From Betaproteobacteria bacterium (GTDB lineage: Bacteria > Pseudomonadota > Gammaproteobacteria > Burkholderiales > CAIKXV01), in NCBI GenBank assembly GCA_021298815.1, contig JAJTHE010000049.1:1-64000 (forward strand): a stretch of DNA of 64,000 nt. The letters are read 5' to 3'. Shown here piece after piece: positions 8,289 to 16,945 of the stretch. Under the pieces are notes generated by a model. The model was given only the letters and a program-made list of their open reading frames with translations. It did not search any database and had not been told where the DNA came from. Each line of letters begins with the position of its first letter. Positions within the stretch are counted from its first letter, which is position 1. The translations under genes and the position numbers were made by a program.

Positions 8289-8990
8289 TCATCCCGGCGC
8301 GGATGCCCTGCGCGGAAGCTCGGCGGCCAGCCATTCGATGACCGCATCCACCAGGTCGTTTCCGGTGGCGGCGAGCGCCGCTGCACCCCCGGCGGCATCG
8401 GCGCTCGCCGCCGGACGGTCGAAGGCGAACGCACGCTGCGCGATGGTGGCACGGCGCGCACCCGAGATCAGGGTCGCGCGCGCGCGCAGCACGCCGCGCG
8501 AGGCGGAAGGCGTGTCGAAGACCTGGCTGAATTCCTCCAGTTCGATGCGTACCACGTACTCGCCGGCGACACCGTCGCGCGAGGAGGCAAGGCCCGGCTC
8601 GACGATGCGGGCCAGCCGCGAGCGCAGGCGCGCACCGATCAGTTCGGCCGGCGGCGCAGCCCATCGGCTCAGGCTGTAGACCTGCGGCTGGGCGCCGTCC
8701 ACGTAGGCGAAGCGGTAGAGCATCGAAGGCGTGTCGAGCCAGCCCGGTGCGCTCGGATCCGGTACCGCGAGCAGCGCCCGCAGCCGCGTGGCCCGCACCG
8801 GCTGCTCCGGAAGCAGCCCGAAGTCGTGCAACCGGGGTGGCGGACGGACCGACGGCCCGATCGCGCACCCGCCCGCCGCGGCGGATGCCAGCAGCAGGCA
8901 GGCCGCCGAGACGGTCCTGCGCCGGCACGGCGAGGGCGGCAGGGACCAGGCCTGCAGGGACGACAAGCCCTTCAACGGATCATTGGGCAT
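8289..8990 (-). CDS. ABC-type transport auxiliary lipoprotein of an MCE/Mla-type system
   Basis: 233 residues. The N-terminal stretch has a basic n-region (CRRRTVSAAC), an Ala/Leu core and a lipobox-like AAGGC, so it should be an outer-membrane or periplasmic lipoprotein. The rest matches the auxiliary lipoprotein family that partners MCE proteins (PqiC-like): VYSLSRWAAPPAELIGARLRS in the middle and a final segment with AFDRPAAS and DAVIEWLAAELPRR. The ATG at 8990 overlaps the end of the MCE gene by 11 bp, which fits translational coupling as last gene of the transport operon. A longer start at 9083 would put about 30 extra residues before the signal and is disfavoured. Confidence 0.82.
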   Translation of the reverse strand: MPNDPLKGLSSLQAWSLPPSPCRRRTVSAACLLLASAAAGGCAIGPSVRPPPRLHDFGLLPEQPVRATRLRALLAVPDPSAPGWLDTPSMLYRFAYVDGAQPQVYSLSRWAAPPAELIGARLRSRLARIVEPGLASSRDGVAGEYVVRIELEEFSQVFDTPSASRGVLRARATLISGARRATIAQRAFAFDRPAASADAAGGAAALAATGNDLVDAVIEWLAAELPRRASAPG

Positions 8991-9969
8991 CTCGACGTAC
9001 CTCCGCGGGGGCGACGAAGCCTGGTTCACCCGGACCGGGCAGGGATATGGAGCGCCCGAACACCACGCTCTGGGGGTTTTCATGGAACTGGTTGATCGCG
9101 CGGTCGAGCGCGCGCGAATTGCGCGACAGGTCGTCGAGCAGGTCGCCCAGCTTCGGCAGCGCGACGCCGACCACCGACTCGCCGAAGGCCTGGCTCACGT
9201 CGCCGAGCCGTTCGGCGCTGCGGGTGATGCGATCCACCGAGTCGAGTCGCTTGCCCAGCTGCAGGGCGAACCCGTCGAGGTTCTCGACCATGCGGTCGGC
9301 GCGGCGCACCAGCCCGCCGGTATCCGCGGCCAGCGACTCGGCTGCCTTCAGCATCGGCCCGGCGCGTGCGACCGCCGGCGCGGCCTGGTCGGCCAGCACG
9401 CCGAGGCGATCGGCCAGCTGCGCGAAGCGCAGGCTCGCGTCCTGCACCGCGGCGAGGGACTCGCCCACGCGCTGCACGTTCTCGTCGGATATCAGCAGCG
9501 AGGCGCGGCGCAGGACGTCGTCCACGCGTGCGAACAGCGCCGGTCCGACGGCGTACAGCTGCTCCACCAGCGAGGCATCGACTGCGATGCGCGGCGGCGA
9601 TCCCGACAGCGGCGTCGGGTCGATCCCGTCGTCGGAGAGCTCGACGAAGGCGAGGCCGGTCACGCCCTGGAAGCGCAGCTGCGCGCGGGTGCCACGGGTG
9701 AGCGGCGCATCGCGGTCGATCATCGCGGTGATCAGGATCGCCTTGGGATCGGCCGGATCGAAGCGGATGGCCTCGACGCGGCCCACCTCCACGCCGCGCA
9801 GGCGCACCGCGGCCTGCACGTTGAGCCCGGACACCGACGTGGTCGCGACCAGCACGACCGGATCGCGCAGCTTCGCGTCCTGCCGGAACCAGAGCGCGAC
9901 GGCGATCGCCGCGGCGACCAGGAGCAGCGTGAACAGACCTGCGGCCAATGCATGCGACCTGTTTTCCAT
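8980..9969 (-). CDS. MCE-domain (MlaD-type) substrate-binding protein of a lipid ABC transporter
   Basis: 329 residues. One N-terminal transmembrane anchor (about residues 7-28, LAAGLFTLLLVAAAIAVAL) is followed by a single MCE domain (about 38-118: VSGLNVQAAVRLRGVEVGRV and GLAFVELSDDG) and a long helical C-terminal region (about 150-310) rich in coiled-coil-like Ala/Leu/Arg sequence. MCE proteins form periplasmic hexamers that shuttle lipids between membranes. It is the third gene of a four-gene minus-strand operon and lies 3 bp after the ATPase. The long helical tail resembles MCE proteins that build a needle more than compact MlaD. Confidence 0.9.
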   Translation of the reverse strand: MENRSHALAAGLFTLLLVAAAIAVALWFRQDAKLRDPVVLVATTSVSGLNVQAAVRLRGVEVGRVEAIRFDPADPKAILITAMIDRDAPLTRGTRAQLRFQGVTGLAFVELSDDGIDPTPLSGSPPRIAVDASLVEQLYAVGPALFARVDDVLRRASLLISDENVQRVGESLAAVQDASLRFAQLADRLGVLADQAAPAVARAGPMLKAAESLAADTGGLVRRADRMVENLDGFALQLGKRLDSVDRITRSAERLGDVSQAFGESVVGVALPKLGDLLDDLSRNSRALDRAINQFHENPQSVVFGRSISLPGPGEPGFVAPAEVRRDAQ

Positions 9970-9972
9970 CGA

Positions 9973-10770
9973 TCAGTTACCTCCAGCAGGAACGGTATGC
10001 GCACGGGCGAGCATCGCGCGCCGGCCGCGCGCGCCACGGAAGAAGTTGTGCACGAACGGATCGTCGAGCACGACCGTCTCGTCGAGCGTACCGACCGACA
10101 CGAGGCGGCTGTGCGCGAGGATCGCCACCCGGTCGGACAGGGCGACCAGGGTGTCGAGGTCATGGGTGACCATCACGACGGTCATGCGCAGCTCGGCGCG
10201 CAGCGACTGCACCATCTGCACGAAGCTCTCGCTGCGGTCGGGATCCAGCCCCGCGGTGGGTTCGTCCAGGAACAGCAGTTCCGGGTCGAGCGCGATGGCC
10301 CGCGCGAGCGCGATGCGCTTGACCATGCCGCCGGACAGTTCGGACGGCATCTTCGCCGCATGCTTCGGCTCGATGCCGACCAGCTGCAGCTTGAGCATGA
10401 CCAGGTCGTGGACCATGCCCTCGTCGAGCCGCTTCATTTCGCGCAGCGGCAACGCGACGTTGTCGAACACGCTCAGCGCGGAGAACAGCGCGCCGCCCTG
10501 GAACAGCATCCCCCAGCGGCTGCGGATCGATTCCAGCTCGGCCTCGGTCGCGCGCGCGAGGTCGCGGCCGAACACCTTCACCGTCCCGGCGGCCGGCCGT
10601 TCCAGCCCCAGCATCTGCCGCAGCAGCGTGGTCTTGCCGCTGCCCGAGCCGCCCACCAGGGTCAGCACCTCGTCGCGGAACACGAGCAGGTCGATGTCCC
10701 GGTGGACCACCTGCCGCCCGAAGCGGGTACACAGGCCGGCGAGCTCGATCACCGGGACCGGGGCATTCAT
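9973..10770 (-). CDS. ABC transporter ATP-binding protein (MlaF-type) for lipid transport
   Basis: 265 residues. Walker A is GGSGSGKTT (about residue 40), the signature is LSGGMVKRIALARA, and Walker B is PELLFLDEPTAGLDP followed by a switch histidine in VMVTHDLDT. The signature LSGGM and the sequence around it are characteristic of MlaF/Mkl ATPases that drive MCE transporters. The ATG at 10770 overlaps the permease stop as ATGA. The gene should power the STAS-permease and MCE proteins encoded on either side. Confidence 0.94.
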   Translation of the reverse strand: MNAPVPVIELAGLCTRFGRQVVHRDIDLLVFRDEVLTLVGGSGSGKTTLLRQMLGLERPAAGTVKVFGRDLARATEAELESIRSRWGMLFQGGALFSALSVFDNVALPLREMKRLDEGMVHDLVMLKLQLVGIEPKHAAKMPSELSGGMVKRIALARAIALDPELLFLDEPTAGLDPDRSESFVQMVQSLRAELRMTVVMVTHDLDTLVALSDRVAILAHSRLVSVGTLDETVVLDDPFVHNFFRGARGRRAMLARAHTVPAGGN

Positions 10771-11891
10771 TCCATCAGCCCGACGTCGGAGAACAGCACG
10801 GCGAACACCGCGTCGGCGACGATCACCACCGTGATCGCGCTGACCACCGATGCCGTCACGCCCTGCCCGAGGCTCTCGGTATTCGGCCGGATGCGCAGCC
10901 CGAAGTGGCAGGCTATCAGCGCGACAAGCACGCCGAACACCACGCCCTTGCCCAGCCCCAGCCAGTAGTTGGCGATCGGCACGGCGGTGCGCAGGCTCTC
11001 GATGAAATAGACATGCGAGAGCCCCATCTGGACCTCCGCCGCCACCATCCCGCCGACCAGCGCGAGCGCGCTGGTCCAGAGGCACAGCAGCGGCATCGCG
11101 ATGGCGAGCGCGACCACCTTGGGCAGGATCAGCCGCCGCCCGTGCGGGATGCCCATCACGGTCATCGCATCGAGTTCCTGGGTCACGCGCATCACGCCGA
11201 TCTGCGCGGTCATCGCCGAGCCCGAGCGCCCGGCCACCAGGATCGCCGCCAGCACCGGACCGAGTTCGCGGATCACCGCGATGCCGAGCAGGTTCACGAT
11301 GTAGATGTCGGCGCCGAACATGTGCAGTTGCTGGCCGGACAGGTAGGACAGGACGACGCCGATCAGGAATCCGACCAGCGCGGTGACGCCGAGCGCCTGC
11401 GACCCGGTGCGATAGAGGTTGGCCGAGATCTCCCTCCACGGGACGCGGCCCGGGTGCCGCACGATGGCGGCCAGGTCGAGCGTGAGCTGGCCCAGCAGCC
11501 GCAGCAGCGCCTCGCCGTGGTCGATCATGCTTTCCAGCCAGCGGCCGAGGACCACCAGCGGCGACGCGCCGGCCCCACCAGCCGCCCCCCGGCCCGCCGC
11601 ATCGCAGGCCGCCAGGTGCTCGAACACCGCGCCGTGCTCCGGCCTCGCCTCGCACCGCGCGGGCAGCCTGCGGCCCCAGGCGCGCCAGAGCAGCACCGCC
11701 CCGGCGTCGTCGAGCCTGTCGATGCCCCGCAGGTCCCATGACAGGGCGGGATCGACGGCGAGGCCGGCGATCTCGCCCGCGATGCCGCGCGCCCGGGACA
11801 GCGCATCCAGGCTCCAGGTCCCCTCGAGCACTACCGCGCGCGGGGTGGCCGTGGCGCCCGATGTCCTCCAGCGGGGCTCCCCGGCAGCCAT
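10767..11891 (-). CDS. STAS-fused MlaE-type ABC transporter permease
   Basis: 374 residues. Residues about 15-110 look like a STAS domain (VVLEGTWSLDALSRA, LSWDLRGIDRLDDAGAVLLW), the module that MlaB provides as a separate protein in the classical system. Residues about 120-370 form the multi-pass MlaE domain with the conserved RELGPVLAAILVAGRSGSAM and AQIGVMRVTQELDAM segments. It should be the inner-membrane channel of the lipid transporter and opens the four-gene operon. No strong ribosome-binding site precedes the ATG at 11891, so the exact start is less certain. Confidence 0.92.
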   Translation of the reverse strand: MAAGEPRWRTSGATATPRAVVLEGTWSLDALSRARGIAGEIAGLAVDPALSWDLRGIDRLDDAGAVLLWRAWGRRLPARCEARPEHGAVFEHLAACDAAGRGAAGGAGASPLVVLGRWLESMIDHGEALLRLLGQLTLDLAAIVRHPGRVPWREISANLYRTGSQALGVTALVGFLIGVVLSYLSGQQLHMFGADIYIVNLLGIAVIRELGPVLAAILVAGRSGSAMTAQIGVMRVTQELDAMTVMGIPHGRRLILPKVVALAIAMPLLCLWTSALALVGGMVAAEVQMGLSHVYFIESLRTAVPIANYWLGLGKGVVFGVLVALIACHFGLRIRPNTESLGQGVTASVVSAITVVIVADAVFAVLFSDVGLME

Positions 11892-12106
11892 CAGGTGACA
11901 TCCATCGCAAGCTCGATCAAGGGGCCTCTTCGCGGATCGTCATGCGCCCGCTCGCAGCGCCGGCGGGCTCTGCCGCAGCGGCGCGACTTCGCGTGTCTGC
12001 ACGCGCCGGACTGCCGCGCCCCGATAGAGCTGGTAACGCAACCGACATGCCCGCTGCAGGACAGCATGATTTTGCGCTCTGCCGCATGAATTTGTCTTGC
12101 GCAGGC

Positions 12107-12135
12107 TTGACATCGGGGCAAACGGGCTTTAGATT
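12107..12135 (+). promoter_or_regulatory. Sigma-70-type promoter for the phasin gene
   Basis: A perfect -35 box TTGACA (12107-12112), a 17-bp spacer and the -10 box TAGATT (12130-12135, four of six consensus bases). Transcription would start near 12142 and give a leader of about 235 nt before the phasin ATG. Confidence 0.7.
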
Positions 12136-12136
12136 G

Positions 12137-12155
12137 TTGTTGTGCGGCGCAACAA
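12137..12155 (+). promoter_or_regulatory. Candidate PhaR-type operator over the phasin transcription start
   Basis: A 19-bp inverted repeat, TTGTTG-TGCGGCG-CAACAA, directly follows the -10 box and covers the predicted start site. Its centre TGC-N3-GCA resembles the TGC/GCA-rich sites bound by PhaR, the repressor that releases phasin promoters when PHA granules form. No phaR gene is in the window, so the regulator is inferred from position, motif and the gene controlled. Confidence 0.55.
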
Positions 12156-12283
12156 ACCTGTTCGCGGCACATGTTCCAGCAACAGGTTTCCAGCATGTTA
12201 CCGCGCGGCCACCGCGCCGGTCACGAGCAAGGCCCCAGCGGTCGGCGACAGTTCGTGAAGACGGTCATGGCGGTCGACTGCAG

Positions 12284-12303
12284 TCGAATTCCCTCGAATT
12301 CCC
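12284..12303 (+). repeat. Tandem duplication of a 10-bp unit in the phasin leader
   Basis: Two perfect copies of TCGAATTCCC abut each other in the 5' leader, followed by a further TCG. No function is evident. Confidence 0.8.
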
Positions 12304-12378
12304 TCGGAGCTGCATGCCGACACCCGTTGCATCCCGGCCTTCAGCATCCGTTGCCCAAATCCACTCAGGAGACACACC

Positions 12379-12894
12379 ATGATCCAGGTTCCGGAACAAG
12401 TCGCGGCAGTCACCAAAGCCCAGGTCGAAGGCGCCACCAAGTTTGCGACCTTCGGCCTCGAAATGACCGAGAAGTTCGTCGCCTTCCAGCTCGCCCATGC
12501 CAAGTCGGCCTTCGGCGACGCCGTGACCAGCGCCAAGGCGCTGGCCGACATGAAGGAGCCGGCCGCGCTGCCGGACATCAAGGCGAGCGTCGAGCCGACG
12601 GTCGAGAAGATGACCGCCTACGCCAAGGGCCTGTACGAGCTTTCCGCCACCAGCCAGGCTCAGTTCTCGAAGCTGGTCGAAGAGCAGATGAACGCCGTCA
12701 ACACCCAGATGCTGTCGATGCTCGACACCGCCGCCAAGAACGGCCCGGCGGGCACCGAACTGGCCGTCTCGGCGATCAAGTCGGCGCTTGCCGCGGCCAA
12801 CTCGGCCTACGACAACATCTCGAAGGCGACCAAGCAGGCGACCGAAATGGCCGAAGCCAATCTGGCGACCGTCACCAAGAAGAAAGCTGCCTGA
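12379..12894 (+). CDS. phaP: Phasin, PHA granule-associated protein
   Basis: 171 residues, the usual size of betaproteobacterial phasins. It is almost wholly helical, free of Cys, and rich in Ala, Lys and Glu. It has the family pattern of an N-terminal segment (VAAVTKAQVEGATKFATFGL), a central AMKEPAALPDIK-like linker (read here as DMKEPAALPD) and helical repeats ending in AEANLATVTKKKAA. Phasins coat polyhydroxyalkanoate granules and control their size and number. AGGAGA precedes the ATG. It is monocistronic: own promoter upstream and a hairpin terminator 71 bp after the stop. PHA synthase genes must lie elsewhere. Confidence 0.93.
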   Translation: MIQVPEQVAAVTKAQVEGATKFATFGLEMTEKFVAFQLAHAKSAFGDAVTSAKALADMKEPAALPDIKASVEPTVEKMTAYAKGLYELSATSQAQFSKLVEEQMNAVNTQMLSMLDTAAKNGPAGTELAVSAIKSALAAANSAYDNISKATKQATEMAEANLATVTKKKAA

Positions 12895-12964
12895 AGGACA
12901 GGCCGGCGGACCAGACCGCGGTCCAGCCGGCGGGCCCGCCCGGCCGCCGGCACGCAGCAGAAGA

Positions 12965-12987
12965 CCCCGCCACAGCGGGGTTTTCCT
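12965..12987 (+). terminator. Intrinsic terminator after the phasin gene
   Basis: Stem CCCCGC / GCGGGG with loop CACA (12965-12980), followed by TTTTCCT. It is 71 bp past the phasin stop. The gene on the other side converges on it, and the stem could partly serve both directions. Confidence 0.8.
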
Positions 12988-13001
12988 TTCCTGCAACGTC
13001 C

Positions 13002-15122
13002 TCAGCTGGCGGCAGCCTCCGGAGCGACGCCCGCTGCGGGCGCCAGCACCGTCATGGCCAGGTGCACGCGGTTGCGCCCGGCCTTCTGCGCAGCCTCCAG
13101 CGCCGCCTCGGCAAGCCGTACCAGCGATTCCGGATTACACACCGACTCGTCGCGGGTAGCCACGCCGATGGACAGGGTGAGCGGTCCCTCGCCCGAGCGC
13201 GGAAACAGGCCTTCCCGGCCCAGCCGCTGCTCTGCGACGGCGCGCAACCTTCCCGCCGCCTTCATCGCCGCAGCGCCGTCGGCATCCGGGCAGATCACCA
13301 CGAACTCCTCGCCGCCCACGCGGCAGATTACATCGCTCGCGCGCGCCGATTCGCGCAGGATCGCGGCCACCATGCTCAGGGCCTTGTCGCCGGCTGCCTG
13401 GCCGGCAAGCGCGTTGACGCGCCTGAAGTGGTCGACGTCGATCGCCATGTACGACAATGGCCGATGGTTGCGGGTCGCCGTAGCCCATTCCTGCTCCAGC
13501 CGCTCGAACGCGTAACGACGGTTCGGCAGGCCGGTCAGCGCATCGGTGAGTGCGGAGCGCTGCAGCCGGCGATTGGCGGTCGCCAGTTCGGCGGCGAGGC
13601 GGCGCAGGTCATCCTGCTCGCGCTGCAGCGCTTCACGCAGTACCAGCACGCGGCGCGCGGCCCGGACGCGCAGCTCGAGCCTGCCGCTGTCGACCGGCTT
13701 GTGGAGATAGTCGTCCGGACCGGCATCGGATCCGGACACCGGCTCGGCATCGAGCGATCCGGCGGGATCGGCGAGCCTCCCGGCATCGGGGTGCGGGACC
13801 AGGGTGCCGAGGATGTACATCCGCCGTCCGATCGACGTCGCACGCAGCGACGCACAGAGGCCCGCAGCATCGGCCTGCCCGGCGTGCAGGTCGATGACGA
13901 TCATGTCGGGCGGATCGGCCAGTGCAGCGGCCAGTGCCGCATCCGGCGCGGCGAACGCGGCCACTGCATGGCCGGCACCGGCGAGCAGGTCGCGCAGCCG
14001 TCCGCCGCTGAAGCGGTCGTCGCTGACCACGTGGATGCGCAGGCCCGGTGGCTGCCGCCGGTCCGCGGAAGCCGTCGCACTGCCGGTGCCTGCGGCGATG
14101 CCAGCCATGCCTTTGCCGGTCGCAGCACCGGGGTCCGCGGCCGGGACCGCACGCCCGGCCTGCGCGCCGGCCGCGGCGGCGGCCGCGGTCAGCGGATCGC
14201 GGGCGATGTCGATCGGCTCGGTCGCAGGGCAACGCTCGAGCTTCGGTACCTTTCCCGTCGCCACGCCGAGCAGCCCGCCCCAGCGCTGCCATCCTTCGCC
14301 GACGGCGTCGCACAACTGCGCCAGGACCTCCGCATCCACGCCGATGCGGGCCGCGCGCAGCAGCATGACCGGCGCGATGCGCTTGCGGGCATCGAGGTCG
14401 GCGACGAAGTACTCGCCGATGCGGCGCGATAGCGACATGAGTTCGCACAACATCTGCGGACGCGACGACGGGTCGAAGCCGGTCTGCTCCGGCATCTCGC
14501 TGTGGAACACTGCGTCGACGCAGATCTTCGGCAGTCGCCAGTCCTCGAGCAGCGCCGCCCCGAACTCGAGGTGGTCGGCGCCGAACGCCTCGCGCTCCGC
14601 GGCAGACCGGTTCGGGCCGGTCGCTCCGGTGGCCAGCACCTCCGAGAACCGTTCCGGATACAGCGAAGCCAGCGCCAGCGATCCGATGTCGGACAGCAGG
14701 CCGCAGGTGAAGCTCTCCTCGGGTGCCAGCACACGCACCCGGATGCAGAGCAGCTGCGCGGCCAGCGCGGTCGCGAGCGAGCGCGACCAGTAGCGGACGT
14801 AGTCGAAGCCGGCACACCCTCCGCTGCGGTTCGCGTTGAGCACGGAGAAGCCCAGGCACAACTGGCGCACGACCGCGAACCCCAGCAGCTTCACCGCGTC
14901 GCTGATCGCGACCACCGGGCGCGTGGTGCCGCCCTGGGTGGAATTGGCGAACTTCACCAGTCGGCCCGACAGGGCGGGATCGGCATGCAGCACATGCGCG
15001 AGCTGGGCGACCGTCGCATCCTCGGACTGGCTCAGGCGCAGGATCTCCAGCGCCACCCCGTTGGGACTGGGCAGCGCGCCACTGGCCTTCAGCTGTTCGA
15101 ATCGGGAAAAGACATAAGTCAC
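13002..15122 (-). CDS. HDOD - receiver - GGDEF protein, predicted diguanylate cyclase
   Basis: 706 residues with three modules. About 10-220 is an HDOD domain (VALEILRLSQSEDATVAQLAHVL, KFANSTQGG, AVKLLGFAVVRQL). About 361-495 is a receiver domain (acidic pair in VVSDD, phospho-acceptor in MIVIDLHAG, lysine in YLHKPVD) with an insert before the last strand. About 527-690 is a GGDEF domain with the catalytic GGEEF at about 602 and a RASD product-inhibition (I-) site exactly five residues earlier. It should make cyclic di-GMP under control of the other modules. The start is GTG at 15122, because the conserved HDOD begins just after it; an open frame runs far upstream but overlaps the next gene and is not real. 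Confidence 0.88.
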   Translation of the reverse strand: MTYVFSRFEQLKASGALPSPNGVALEILRLSQSEDATVAQLAHVLHADPALSGRLVKFANSTQGGTTRPVVAISDAVKLLGFAVVRQLCLGFSVLNANRSGGCAGFDYVRYWSRSLATALAAQLLCIRVRVLAPEESFTCGLLSDIGSLALASLYPERFSEVLATGATGPNRSAAEREAFGADHLEFGAALLEDWRLPKICVDAVFHSEMPEQTGFDPSSRPQMLCELMSLSRRIGEYFVADLDARKRIAPVMLLRAARIGVDAEVLAQLCDAVGEGWQRWGGLLGVATGKVPKLERCPATEPIDIARDPLTAAAAAAGAQAGRAVPAADPGAATGKGMAGIAAGTGSATASADRRQPPGLRIHVVSDDRFSGGRLRDLLAGAGHAVAAFAAPDAALAAALADPPDMIVIDLHAGQADAAGLCASLRATSIGRRMYILGTLVPHPDAGRLADPAGSLDAEPVSGSDAGPDDYLHKPVDSGRLELRVRAARRVLVLREALQREQDDLRRLAAELATANRRLQRSALTDALTGLPNRRYAFERLEQEWATATRNHRPLSYMAIDVDHFRRVNALAGQAAGDKALSMVAAILRESARASDVICRVGGEEFVVICPDADGAAAMKAAGRLRAVAEQRLGREGLFPRSGEGPLTLSIGVATRDESVCNPESLVRLAEAALEAAQKAGRNRVHLAMTVLAPAAGVAPEAAAS

Positions 15123-15259
15123 GGAGGGGGTCTCTGGACGGACGAAGGAACCGGTCGGAACACAGGTCCCGCCCTCAAGGCTTAACGACGTCCGCCCGGC
15201 CGACTTGAGCGCCGGCCCGCCTGTCGCGGGGGCCGGGCACCAGGCCGGGCGTCCGGGAC

Positions 15260-16186
15260 TCAGGGCAGTGCCGACAACTCCGGTGGAAGCGGATACCCGG
15301 GCCAGGCCTTGCGGAACGCCGCGAGCGATTCCTCCGCCTCGAGCAGGCGTCCGGTGCGACGCATCTCCATGATCTGCTCGATCCAGCGCTCCGGAGTCGC
15401 CGGGGGCGCAGGGGACGCCGGGGGCGGGGGCGTCGACGCGGCAGCGCGTCCGCTCGCGGCGTCGGCCATCGGCGCAGGCGCAGCCGCGCGCGGCGCGACT
15501 TGGCGCGCGGCCGGGGCGACGCCCGCAGGTGCAGCCGCGTTCCCGGTCGCCGACGCGGCCGATGCCACGGATGGGACCGGTGCCGCCGACGGAACCGGTG
15601 TTGCCGACTGCGCCACGGCAGGCTCGGCCGTCGCAACCGCTGTCGGCGCTGCAGTCCGTGGTACCACGCGCCCGGACGCAGACTCGCGGTCGGGCACCTC
15701 GGCGCGGGCCTGCGGCCCGTCCGCTGGCGCCTGACGCGCAGGCGTGGAGGATGTTTCGCGACCTGCAGCAGGGGCGGGCGCGGACGCAGGTCCATTCGCA
15801 GCCTGCTCGAGCGCCTGCTGTTCGCGATCGACCAGCAGCGTCACCGAAACCGTCATCACCAGCATCGCTGCGGCCGCCATCGGCACGCGCGCGGCCTGCC
15901 ACCACGGGCGCCCGGCGCTGGCCTTCGAGCCCGTCGACGCCGCACCATCCTGCGGCGTGCCGGCCAGCGCCTGCGGCCCAGCCGACACGGCACGTCGTGC
16001 TGCGGCCCGGATCGCGGCGTCGACCGCGGGCGGCGGGTCTTCTTCGCCGTCGGCCGCTTCCCGCATCAGGCGCGACATCGGCGAGCGCCGCTCCAGCAGG
16101 CTGTCCAGTTCGGCCTCGCCGATCGCCACCGGCGCTGCGCCCTGCACCGGTCCGTCCTGGCCAGGCACCCGGCTGCCGCTGCTCAT
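15260..16186 (-). CDS. Putative anti-sigma factor, single-pass membrane protein
   Basis: 308 residues. Residues 1-95 are cytoplasmic and carry a short acidic segment (AELDSLLERRSPMSRLM). Residues 101-119 are one transmembrane helix (MAAAAMLVMTVSVTLLV). Residues about 125-250 are a long Ala/Pro-rich periplasmic linker. The last 55 residues form a folded-looking helical end (ERWIEQIMEMRRTGRLLEAEESLAAFRKAWPGYPLP). The ATG overlaps the sigma-factor stop as ATGA, the usual arrangement for a sigma/anti-sigma pair. No zinc-binding HxxxCxxC is present, so anti-sigma function is inferred from topology and position. Confidence 0.7.
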   Translation of the reverse strand: MSSGSRVPGQDGPVQGAAPVAIGEAELDSLLERRSPMSRLMREAADGEEDPPPAVDAAIRAAARRAVSAGPQALAGTPQDGAASTGSKASAGRPWWQAARVPMAAAAMLVMTVSVTLLVDREQQALEQAANGPASAPAPAAGRETSSTPARQAPADGPQARAEVPDRESASGRVVPRTAAPTAVATAEPAVAQSATPVPSAAPVPSVASAASATGNAAAPAGVAPAARQVAPRAAAPAPMADAASGRAAASTPPPPASPAPPATPERWIEQIMEMRRTGRLLEAEESLAAFRKAWPGYPLPPELSALP

Positions 16187-16923
16187 GGCCGCTCTCCGCA
16201 GGCGGCGGCGGTCGCCGCGGCCGCCCCGAAGTGGGCCCGCAGCCGCCCGAGCGCATAACGCAGCCGGCTCTTCACCGTCTCGCGCTGCGCACCGGTCAGG
16301 TTGGCGATCTCGTCCAGGGACAATCCCCCCTCTTCGTGCAGCAGCAGCGCCTCGCGCTGCACGAAGGGCAGCCCTGCGATCGCAGCACGCAGTTCGCGCG
16401 CCGCTGCCCCGCGCTCGGCGATCGCCTGCGGCTCGAGCGTGTGCGCCGCCGGCAACTGGTCGGCCAGCGTGGTCCCGGTGGCACCCAGTCCCTCGTCCAG
16501 CGACAGCGTCCGATCGTCGCGCGAGCGGCGCACGATATCGATCACGCGGTTGCGTGCGATCTGGAACAGGAAGGTGCGGAACTTCGCGCTCGGCTGGTAG
16601 CGCGCGCGCGCATTGATCAGGTTCATCCACACGTCCTGGAATATCTCGTCGGCCTCCCCCCGGTTCGGGCACTGCCGCAGGATGAACCGGTACAGCCCGG
16701 AACGATGGCGCTCGTAGAGCAGGTCGAATGCCGCGGCATCGCCGTCGCGGTAGCGGAGCATCAGCTGCTCGTCGGGCGGTTCCGCCTGCCCCTGGCCACC
16801 CGGCTGCACAGCCGCCGGGCGCTGGCCGTCCTCGCCCTCACCCTCCTCGGTCGTGCGTGGCGACGCAGCAGCCGCCGGGTCGGCGCCCGGTAGCCGTTCG
16901 GTGGTGTCGACCGCCCTGATCAT
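16183..16923 (-). CDS. ECF RNA polymerase sigma factor
   Basis: 246 residues. Residues about 67-132 match sigma region 2 (LLYERHRSGLYRFILRQC, EADEIFQDVWMNL, FRTFLFQIARNRVID). Residues about 185-232 match region 4 with its helix-turn-helix (LPFVQREALLLHEEGGLSLDEIANLTG, TVKSRLRYALGRLR). The two are joined by a longer linker than usual, and the N-terminus carries about 50 extra residues rich in Ala, Glu and Gly. It should direct an envelope or stress regulon. The ATG at 16923 lies 22 bp after the stop of the secreted-protein gene, and the putative anti-sigma gene overlaps its end, so the three form one operon. Confidence 0.92.
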   Translation of the reverse strand: MIRAVDTTERLPGADPAAAASPRTTEEGEGEDGQRPAAVQPGGQGQAEPPDEQLMLRYRDGDAAAFDLLYERHRSGLYRFILRQCPNRGEADEIFQDVWMNLINARARYQPSAKFRTFLFQIARNRVIDIVRRSRDDRTLSLDEGLGATGTTLADQLPAAHTLEPQAIAERGAAARELRAAIAGLPFVQREALLLHEEGGLSLDEIANLTGAQRETVKSRLRYALGRLRAHFGAAAATAAACGERP

Positions 16924-16945
16924 GCGTGGCAGTGTAGCCGACCGC

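Larger units (their letters stand above)
11892..12378. other. Divergent intergenic region between the lipid-transport operon and the phasin gene
   Basis: 487 bp without a supported gene; short open frames on both strands have no ribosome-binding site and no recognisable product. The right half holds the phasin promoter, a palindrome at the predicted start of transcription, and a leader of about 235 nt containing a 10-bp tandem duplication. I could not identify a convincing promoter for the minus-strand operon in the left half. Confidence 0.7.

Noticed and set aside
13002..16256. A single 1084-codon protein joining the HDOD-GGDEF protein to upstream sequence
   Set aside because: The upstream part overlaps the putative anti-sigma gene in another frame and has no conserved sequence; the HDOD domain begins at the GTG at 15122.
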